Assembly: GCF_900608595.1 (NCBI RefSeq)
Contig: NZ_UWYY01000017.1
Location: 1 to 64,000 of the forward strand
Reading direction: 5' to 3'
DNA: 64,000 bases
From: Promicromonospora panici
GTDB lineage: Bacteria > Actinomycetota > Actinomycetes > Actinomycetales > Cellulomonadaceae
Positions 57,877-64,000 of the stretch are shown piece after piece. The notes under the pieces were generated by a model. That model did no database searches and was not told where the DNA came from. It saw only the letters and a list, made by a program, of their open reading frames with translations. A program made the position numbers and the translations under genes. Each line of letters begins with the position of its first letter. Positions within the stretch are counted from its first letter, which is position 1.

Positions 57877-59121
57877 GTGCCTACTGCACACGCCGCCGCC
57901 CGTGCGGTCTTCGTCGTCTTCGCGGCCAGCGGGTTCGCTTTCGCGAGCTGGGCATCGCGTCTCCCCGCGGTCCGGGACGGCCTGTCCTTCTCCGAGCAGG
58001 AGATGGGCCTGCTGCTCCTGACGGGGTCCATCGGCTCCGTCGCGGCCATCCCGCTGTCGGGCCTCGTCGCCGAACGATTCGGCACCGCGCGGACCGTCCT
58101 GGGCTTCGCCGGGGTGCTCGTGGCGGGCCTCGCCGTGGCGGGGTACGGCGTCGCCGCGGGCGAGCATCTCGCGGTGCGGCTCGGCCTGATCCTGTTCGGG
58201 GTGGGCGCCGGTGTCTGGGACGCTGCGATGAACCTCGAGGGCGCCGCCGTGGAGCAGCGCCTCGGCCGCGCGATCATGCCGGTCTTCCATGCCGGGTTCT
58301 CGTTCGGCACGGTGCTCGGTGCGGGACTCGGCGCGCTGGTCGCGACCGTGGGCGTCCCGGTGGTCTGGCACATCGTGGCCGCCGGCGCGGTGGCCCTCCT
58401 GTCGGTCGTGATCGCGGTCCGCTACTTCTCGCCGAACGTCGTCGCGGCGGCGCTGCCCGACGGCGCGGCCACCGCCGGGGCGGGCAGCGCGGACGGCGCC
58501 GACCCGGGAGAGGTGACCCCGCCGCCGTCGGGCATCGCGGGCCTGCTCGCCGCGTGGCGAGAGCCGCGCACGCTGGCGATCGGGCTCGTGGTGCTCGCCG
58601 CTGCCCTCACCGAGGGTGTGGCCAACGACTGGGTGAGCCTCGCGGTGGTGGACGGGTTCGAGACGTCCGACGGGATGGGCGCGGTCGGTCTCGCGGTGTT
58701 CCTCACGGCTATGACGACCGCCCGGCTCGCCGGGACGCGCGCCATCGACCGGTTCGGGCGTGTCCCGGTGCTGGTGCTCTCCGCGCTGCTCGCATTCGTG
58801 GGCGTCCTGACGTTCGCGCTGGTCCCGGTCCTGTGGCTGGCCCTGGTCGGCGTCGGCCTGTGGGGCCTGGGCGCGGCGATGGGCTTTCCGATGGGCATGA
58901 GCGCGGCGTCCGACGAGCCGCGGCGGGCCGCCATGCGGGTGGCCGCTGTCTCGACCATCGCGTACACCGCGTTCTTCGTGGGGCCGCCGCTGATCGGCTT
59001 CGTCGCGCACACGACGGGCTACCGCCTGGCGGTGCTCGTGCTGCTGGTCCCGATGGTGCTGGGTCTGGCGGTGGCGCGTTCCGTCCGGCCGCTGCCGTCG
59101 GCCGCTGGTGTGAAGAGGTAG
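57877..59121 (+). CDS. MFS transporter, probably sugar-related
   Basis: A 414-residue, twelve-helix transporter from GTG 57877 (AAGGAG upstream). ASWASRLPAVRDGLSFSEQEMGLLLL and GVGAGVWDAAMNLEGA match the YbjJ/fucose-permease-like MFS group. A 50-residue Ala/Gly-rich loop connects the halves. Divergent from the LacI regulator with ~110 bases between, so probably repressed by it. Confidence 0.88.
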   Translation: MPTAHAAARAVFVVFAASGFAFASWASRLPAVRDGLSFSEQEMGLLLLTGSIGSVAAIPLSGLVAERFGTARTVLGFAGVLVAGLAVAGYGVAAGEHLAVRLGLILFGVGAGVWDAAMNLEGAAVEQRLGRAIMPVFHAGFSFGTVLGAGLGALVATVGVPVVWHIVAAGAVALLSVVIAVRYFSPNVVAAALPDGAATAGAGSADGADPGEVTPPPSGIAGLLAAWREPRTLAIGLVVLAAALTEGVANDWVSLAVVDGFETSDGMGAVGLAVFLTAMTTARLAGTRAIDRFGRVPVLVLSALLAFVGVLTFALVPVLWLALVGVGLWGLGAAMGFPMGMSAASDEPRRAAMRVAAVSTIAYTAFFVGPPLIGFVAHTTGYRLAVLVLLVPMVLGLAVARSVRPLPSAAGVKR

Positions 59122-59267
59122 TGCAGGGAGCGGAGCGCGCTATCCGGCCAGGACATGCCCGCGAGCGCGAGCATTGAACACGTCTGCCGCCATCAAAAGG
59201 TTCCAGAAATGGCAGACATCACCCACGCCATGTCGAAGATGTGCACAAATCCAACGCGTCAGGTAGA

Positions 59268-59273
59268 TAGGCT
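59268..59273 (+). promoter_or_regulatory. -10 of leaderless murB
   Basis: TAGGCT (TANNNT) ends six bases before GTG 59280, placing the transcription start at the start codon. No ribosome site lies between. Confidence 0.55.
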
Positions 59274-59279
59274 TGCACG

Positions 59280-60473
59280 GTGAGCCCATATCCGGCAGAC
59301 ACCGTCCAGGCGCAAGCGGTGGCCCCCAGCCTCGCCGACCTCACCACGCTCCGTGTGGGTGGCCCGGCCGCCTCGTTCGTGGAGGCAGAGGAAGAGGCCG
59401 CCCTGATCGAGGCGGTGAGCACCGCCGACGACGACGGTGTTCCGCTGCTCGTGGTGGGTGGTGGCTCGAACCTGCTGGTGGCGGACGAGGGCTTTGACGG
59501 TGTGGTCGTCCGCGACGTCCGCAGCGGGATCACGGTCGAGTCGGCCGACTCCTGCGGCGGTGCCGTGGTGAGCGCCCCGGCCGGGCAGAACTGGGACGAG
59601 CTCGTGGAGCGCGCCGTCGACGAGGGCTGGGTAGGCGTGGAGTCGCTCTCCGGTATCCCGGGCACGGTCGGCGCCGCCCCGGTACAGAACATCGGCGCGT
59701 ACGGGCAGGAGCTCTCCGGCGTCGTCTCGCTGGTCCGCACCTGGGACCGGGCGGAGCGCCGGGTGCGCACGTTCGCCGTCGGGCAGCTGGACTTCGGGTA
59801 CCGCACGTCGCTGCTCAAGCGCTCCATGCACAGCGAGGGCCGCGACGACGATCCCCGCGCGCCCTGGTACCCGTCGCCGCGCTATGTGGTGCTGAACGTG
59901 CAGTTCCAGTTCCGGCTCGGGACGCTGTCAGCGCCCGTGGGCTACGGGGAGCTGGCCCGCCGGCTCGGCGTCGAGGTGGGGCAGCGCGCCCCGATGAAGG
60001 ACGTCCGGGAGACCGTGCTGGGGCTGCGCGGAGGCAAGGGCATGCTGCTCGACGCCCCGTCGTTCGGCGCGGAGCCGGACCACGACCGCTGGAACTCGGG
60101 GTCGTTCTTCACCAACCCCGTGATCCCCGTGGAGCACCTGGCGCACCTGCCCGAGGACGCGCCCCGGTATCCGGTCCGCTCGTCCACACCGGAGACGACC
60201 ACCGGCCCCAGCCTCGGGGCGATCGACCCGGCCCTCGTGAAGACGAGCGCGGCCTGGCTCATCGAGCGGGCCGGCTTCGGCAAGGGGTTCGGCCTGGCGG
60301 GGGAGCGGAGCCCGGCGCGGTTGTCGACCAAGCACACGCTCGCGATGACCAACCGCGGCGGCGCCCGGGCCGAGGACGTCGTAGCCCTCGCCCGGGCGGT
60401 GCGCGACGGCGTCCGGGACCGGTTCGGCGTGACCCTGGTCCCGGAGACCGTCCTGGTCGGCGTCTCCCTTTAG
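59280..60473 (+). CDS. murB: UDP-N-acetylenolpyruvoylglucosamine reductase MurB
   Basis: A 397-residue FAD enzyme that makes UDP-MurNAc, cytoplasmic step two of peptidoglycan synthesis. TTLRVGGPAASFVEA, VVGGGSNLLVADEGF, IPGTVGAAPVQNIGAYGQE and SGSFFTNPV are diagnostic; the actinobacterial long form. GTG 59280 has a TAGGCT box six bases before it and no ribosome site, so it is probably leaderless. Confidence 0.97.
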   Translation: MSPYPADTVQAQAVAPSLADLTTLRVGGPAASFVEAEEEAALIEAVSTADDDGVPLLVVGGGSNLLVADEGFDGVVVRDVRSGITVESADSCGGAVVSAPAGQNWDELVERAVDEGWVGVESLSGIPGTVGAAPVQNIGAYGQELSGVVSLVRTWDRAERRVRTFAVGQLDFGYRTSLLKRSMHSEGRDDDPRAPWYPSPRYVVLNVQFQFRLGTLSAPVGYGELARRLGVEVGQRAPMKDVRETVLGLRGGKGMLLDAPSFGAEPDHDRWNSGSFFTNPVIPVEHLAHLPEDAPRYPVRSSTPETTTGPSLGAIDPALVKTSAAWLIERAGFGKGFGLAGERSPARLSTKHTLAMTNRGGARAEDVVALARAVRDGVRDRFGVTLVPETVLVGVSL

Positions 60474-60483
60474 TGGGCGACCA

Positions 60484-61536
60484 TCAGTAGACGACGACCG
60501 GAGTGCCCGACGGCGCGCCCCAGGTGTCCCAGATCCAGTTCATCGCGCTGTTCGAGACCCGCACGCACCCGTGCGACGCCGGGAACGCCGGGACCGACGA
60601 CGAGCCGTGCACCGCGATGCCACCCGTGAAGAACTTCGGCCGCCACATATCGCCCAGCTCGAGCGACGACGAGTACATCCGGTTCTCCTCGCGGTACACC
60701 GCGAACGACCCGCGCGGCGTGTACGCCGTGTAGGTGTTGCCCTTCGCCTCGTAGGTCTCCCCGTTGCCGGACGACGCGTTGATGATCTTCACGACCTGGC
60801 CGTCCTCGACCGCGAGCACGAGCTGCCGGTTGATGTCGATCTCCAGCACCTTGCCGGACGACGTCTGTGCCTGCGGCACGACCCCGTTGTCCACCGCGGC
60901 CTTCGTCGCGTCGCCGACCACGCCGTCGCGGTACAGGCCGCCGGCCTTCTGCAGGGCGAACACGGCCTGCTGCGTCTCGCCGCCGAAGGAGTCGTCGACC
61001 GAGGTCACGAAGTAGCCCAGGTCCTGCAGGCGCTGCTGCAGGTCACCCACGCGGTCGCTGGACTCGCCAAACGCGATGTAGTCGGGCTCCTCCGGCTCGT
61101 CGTCCTTCTCGTCCTTCCCGTTGCCCTTGGCGTTGCCGTTGCTCTTGCCGTCGGAACTGTCGTCGCCCTGCGACGAGCCGTTGCCCTGGCCGGGCTGCTC
61201 GTCGTCGCCGGAGCTGCCGGCGTCGTCGCTCACGTCGTCACGGCCGTCCCCGGTCTCGTCCCCGGCACCTGCACCGGTGTCGCCCTCGGCCGACGCCGAC
61301 GGCGAGCTCGACCCCGGCTCCTCGGCCCCGGGCTCTCCCGCCCCGGGCTCCGCGCTCGGGGCGCTCTCCTCGGGCGTGGGCGAGCTGGTCGTGGCGCCCG
61401 CGTCGGCCGGAGGCTCCTCCTGGCCGCCGCACGCGGACAGCAGGCCCGCCGTCAGCGCCATCGCGCCCAGCGTCCCGAGGACCCTGCTACCGACCCTGCG
61501 CACACCATGGGTCGCCCTACCATGCATTACCCGCAT
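60484..61536 (-). CDS. Lipoprotein L,D-transpeptidase (YkuD)
   Basis: A 350-residue exported enzyme forming 3-3 peptidoglycan cross-links or anchoring proteins. ATG 61536 follows GGAGGAG. Lipobox LLSACGG, then ~110 residues of Ser/Asp/Glu/Gly low-complexity linker, a PG-binding-1 domain (DRVGDLQQRLQDLGYF), and a YkuD domain with HGCVRVSN (Cys324). It converges with murB. Confidence 0.93.
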   Translation of the reverse strand: MRVMHGRATHGVRRVGSRVLGTLGAMALTAGLLSACGGQEEPPADAGATTSSPTPEESAPSAEPGAGEPGAEEPGSSSPSASAEGDTGAGAGDETGDGRDDVSDDAGSSGDDEQPGQGNGSSQGDDSSDGKSNGNAKGNGKDEKDDEPEEPDYIAFGESSDRVGDLQQRLQDLGYFVTSVDDSFGGETQQAVFALQKAGGLYRDGVVGDATKAAVDNGVVPQAQTSSGKVLEIDINRQLVLAVEDGQVVKIINASSGNGETYEAKGNTYTAYTPRGSFAVYREENRMYSSSLELGDMWRPKFFTGGIAVHGSSSVPAFPASHGCVRVSNSAMNWIWDTWGAPSGTPVVVY

Positions 61537-61667
61537 CGTGACTCCTCCTCGGCCGCACCGTCTGGGGTGGCGCGGCACCGCACACGCGAGACGACGTCGT
61601 CCCCCCGCGAGTGTCCTGTATCTCTCACTGACGCGCGGGGACTCCGGACGGTTGGGCGGGTCTATCG

Positions 61668-62741
61668 TCATCCAATCGTGACAGTGCCGCCCGCGGGGAG
61701 AGCTTCCAGCGTCTCAGTGGGATCGGGAGCCAGCAACCACGCGTCGACGCCGGCCAGGAGGCGTGCCTTGCTGCTCGACGACGCCCGGCTCGCCCGGATG
61801 GACGACGACGCGAGCGCGGCGAGCTCGACGTCCGTGAACCCGTGCGAGCTCCGCGCGATCTCGTACTGGTCCACCAGCCGGGACCCGAACAGGAGCGGGT
61901 CGTCGGCGCCGAGCGCCACCAGAGCGCCCGAGTTCACCAGGGCGCGCAGCGGCACTTCGCTCGCATCGCTGTACACGCCCAGGCCGATGTTCGAGCCGGG
62001 GTTCACCTCCAGGGCGACCCCTCGCTCCACGATGTCGGCGAGGACGCGCTCGTCCTCCGCCGCGCGGACACCGTGCCCGATCCGGTCGGGGACGAGCTCG
62101 CGCATGACCTCGCTGATGTGATCCGGCCCGAGCAGCTCGCCGCCGTGCGGCACCGCCGCGAGCCCGGCCCGCCGCGCGATGTCGAACGCGGGCCCGAACT
62201 GGGACGTGTCTCCGCGGCGCTCGTCGTTCGACAGCCCGAAGCCGACCACCTCGCCGACACCGTCGCCCGCGTACCGGGCGGCCAGGCGCGCCAGCGTGCG
62301 CGCGTCGAGCGGATGTTTCATGCGCGACGCCGCGATGATCACACCCACCTCGATCCCGTGCGCGGCGCTCGCAGCCTGCGCGGCGTCGATGACTACCTCG
62401 ACGGCGGGGGTGATGCCGCCGACGAACGGGGCGTAGGACGTCGGGTCGACCTGGATCTCGAGCCGGCCGGAGCCCTCGGCGGCGTCGTCGGCCGCAGCTT
62501 CGTCGACCAGGCGGCGCATGTCGGCCTCGGAGCGCACGCACGCGCGAGCGGCGTCGTACAGGCGCTGGAAGCGGAACCAGCCACGCTCGGTGGCGGGCAG
62601 GCGCAGGGGGTCGTTGTCGATGAGCGCCTCGGGCAACCGGACGCCGTATGCGGCGGCCATGTCGACGAGGGTCGGCACCCGCATGGATCCGGTGAAGTGC
62701 AGGTGGAGGTGCGCCTTGGGGAGAAGTGCGAGGTCTCGCAT
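61668..62741 (-). CDS. add: Adenosine deaminase
   Basis: A 357-residue zinc hydrolase converting adenosine to inosine. HLHLHFTGSMR (His13/His15 metal pair), HGGE, and the DDPLLFGS Asp motif are present; EVNPGSNIGLGVY is the family loop. Start at ATG 62741. Its divergent partner is the atypical kinase. Confidence 0.93.
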   Translation of the reverse strand: MRDLALLPKAHLHLHFTGSMRVPTLVDMAAAYGVRLPEALIDNDPLRLPATERGWFRFQRLYDAARACVRSEADMRRLVDEAAADDAAEGSGRLEIQVDPTSYAPFVGGITPAVEVVIDAAQAASAAHGIEVGVIIAASRMKHPLDARTLARLAARYAGDGVGEVVGFGLSNDERRGDTSQFGPAFDIARRAGLAAVPHGGELLGPDHISEVMRELVPDRIGHGVRAAEDERVLADIVERGVALEVNPGSNIGLGVYSDASEVPLRALVNSGALVALGADDPLLFGSRLVDQYEIARSSHGFTDVELAALASSSIRASRASSSSKARLLAGVDAWLLAPDPTETLEALPAGGTVTIG

Positions 62742-62925
62742 CTGCGTAGTCTGGCAAAGCGGAGGTCCGGCGGCAGCCGCGGGTCGTGATACTCCGCACT
62801 ACTCACACATCCCGGCGTCGATCTTTGGTGCGCGTGCGCCGCGCTAAGTATCCTGAGAAGAACATGCCCCAGATAGCCGAAATGACTGATTTGCTCGATG
62901 CGCAACCACGGACACCGGTGAACCA

Positions 62926-64000
62926 GTGAACGAAGAGACCACCCCTGAGAACGCAGCAGACCTCCCGGTCCACGTCGTCCTCGGCGGAAAGTACGAGCTG
63001 GTCGACGTCCTGGGCACTGGGGCAACGTTCACCGTCTACGAGGCGCAGCGCGTAGCGACCCTGGCCGTTCCTGAGCCCTCGGCGAGCGAGGACGGCGAGC
63101 CGGGCGAGCCCGCCGACGCCGACGCGAGCACGGACGACGGCACGGACGACGCCGACACGAGCGAAGCCGGCGACACGACCGACGACGAGTCCGGTGCCGA
63201 CGACACGACGGCGGCCGACGCGGTCGCAGACGCGGACGCCGAGACCGACGCCGACTCGGACGCCACCGAGACGGACGCGGACGCCGACGCCGATCCCGAT
63301 GCGACCGCCGAGATCGCCTCCCCCGAGGAGCCGGACGAGCCCGAGCCCGACCTCGACCAGCCGCTCGTCGTCAAGGTGCTGCACCCGCACCTGGTCGACG
63401 ACGAGAGCGCACGCGCCTCCCTGCGGCGCGAGGTCGAGGCCTCGGCCCTGGTGGACCACCCGGGCGTCGTCAAGGTCCTGGACTCCGGCGAGGAGGACGT
63501 TGCCGGCGCAAACGTCCCGTGGACCGTCATGAACCGCATGGCCGGCGTGTCCCTGTCCGACTTCGCGGGCGACAGCGGCCTGCCCTGGCGCGATGCGCTG
63601 GCGATCATCGACGGCCTGCTGGAGGCGCTCGCGGCCGTGCACGCGGCGGGCCTGGTGCACCGGGACGTCGCGCCGCGCAACGTGATGGTCGACAAGCAGG
63701 CCGACGGCACGTTCGTCGTCGGGCTGCTGGACCTGGGCCTGACCCGTCCGGCGGGCGGCGATGGTGACGGCGACACGGTGGCCGGCTCGGTCATCGGCAT
63801 GTCGCCGGAGCAGGCCCGCGGCAAGCCCCTCGACGCGCGCAGCGACATCTACGCCGTCGGCGCGCTCGCCTACTACACGCTGACGGGCCACGCGCCGTAC
63901 GAGCGCGCGCAGGCGGAGGACGTCCTGCGGGCGCACGTGAACGCGCCGGTGCCGGCGGCGTCGGCCCGCCGTGCGGCGGTCCCGGCATCCGTGGACCGCC
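62926..64000 (+). CDS. Atypical Ser/Thr protein kinase with acidic insertion (3' end outside window)
   Basis: At least 358 residues from GTG 62926, running off the window. The N lobe starts normally (LGTGATFTVYEA, Val37-Ala40) but ~105 residues, mostly Asp/Ala/Thr/Glu repeats, separate it from the ATP-binding lysine in LVVKVLHPHL (Lys150). Catalytic loop HRDVAPRN (His245, Asp247, Asn252) lacks the usual Lys, and DLG (Asp269) replaces DFG. MSPEQARG and DIYAVGALAYYTLTGHAPY are normal. It may be active with altered properties. It is divergent from the deaminase gene. Confidence 0.85.
   Translation, partial: MNEETTPENAADLPVHVVLGGKYELVDVLGTGATFTVYEAQRVATLAVPEPSASEDGEPGEPADADASTDDGTDDADTSEAGDTTDDESGADDTTAADAVADADAETDADSDATETDADADADPDATAEIASPEEPDEPEPDLDQPLVVKVLHPHLVDDESARASLRREVEASALVDHPGVVKVLDSGEEDVAGANVPWTVMNRMAGVSLSDFAGDSGLPWRDALAIIDGLLEALAAVHAAGLVHRDVAPRNVMVDKQADGTFVVGLLDLGLTRPAGGDGDGDTVAGSVIGMSPEQARGKPLDARSDIYAVGALAYYTLTGHAPYERAQAEDVLRAHVNAPVPAASARRAAVPASVDR

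Overview
The window is high-GC DNA from an actinobacterium. Many genes start with GTG, stop codons often overlap the next start, leaderless promoters occur, and the content (FHA/kinase-controlled type VII secretion, Tad/Flp pilus, FprA, paired MaoC proteins next to rpmG) fits Micrococcales, probably near Cellulomonadaceae/Promicromonosporaceae. The genus cannot be fixed from the sequence alone.

Layout. (1) 1-14299: a type VII secretion (T7SS) locus with an FHA protein cut by the window edge, a transmembrane Ser/Thr kinase, an FHA-plus-helical protein, a small membrane protein, a 1494-residue EccC/EssC-like triple ATPase with an N-terminal FHA domain, a WXG100-like helical protein with a large putative substrate, two tandem related genes of unknown function, several small membrane proteins, and a second WXG100 gene. 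An identical 18-bp palindrome with an identically spaced -10-like hexamer precedes both WXG100-type genes. (2) 14449-15849: FprA-type ferredoxin-NADP reductase. (3) 16193-23536: a complete Tad/Flp pilus operon. (4) 23597-31608: TetR regulator, HtpX, YajQ, a leaderless 58-residue protein, a LuxR regulator with a flavin monooxygenase, and an MFS exporter divergent from its TetR regulator. (5) 31613-43259: TauE-like exporter, TetR with a TetX-like flavoprotein, a Phd/VapC-type toxin-antitoxin pair, HAD phosphatase, an ArsR/SRPBCC operon, an ECF sigma factor divergent from an AhpD-like protein, a two-component system with a lipoprotein, polysaccharide deacetylase and RarD. (6) 43386-46011: tRNA-Tyr, a two-gene islet of unknown function, tRNA-Thr, tRNA-Met, rpmG and two MaoC-type dehydratase genes. 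(7) 46117-59121: amidase, NarL-type two-component system with an ABC exporter, C39-like secreted protein, TPP riboswitch-thiC, LacI regulator with an MFS transporter. (8) 59280-64000: murB, lipoprotein L,D-transpeptidase, adenosine deaminase, and an atypical Ser/Thr kinase cut by the window edge.

Non-coding DNA is unusually structured. Three ~61-69 bp inverted-repeat elements (53052, 54533, 56569) show compensatory changes in outer and inner stems. A 16-nt tandem array with inverted copies (48366-48566) contains the stop codons of two convergent genes. A degenerate 16-17-nt tandem array starts at the stop codon of an ABC permease (50556-50616). Several palindromic operators can be tied to a neighbouring regulator, and a strong hairpin separates flp from tadE.

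The best candidates for something undescribed are the T7SS locus with its shared palindromic promoter element, and the covarying dispersed inverted-repeat family.
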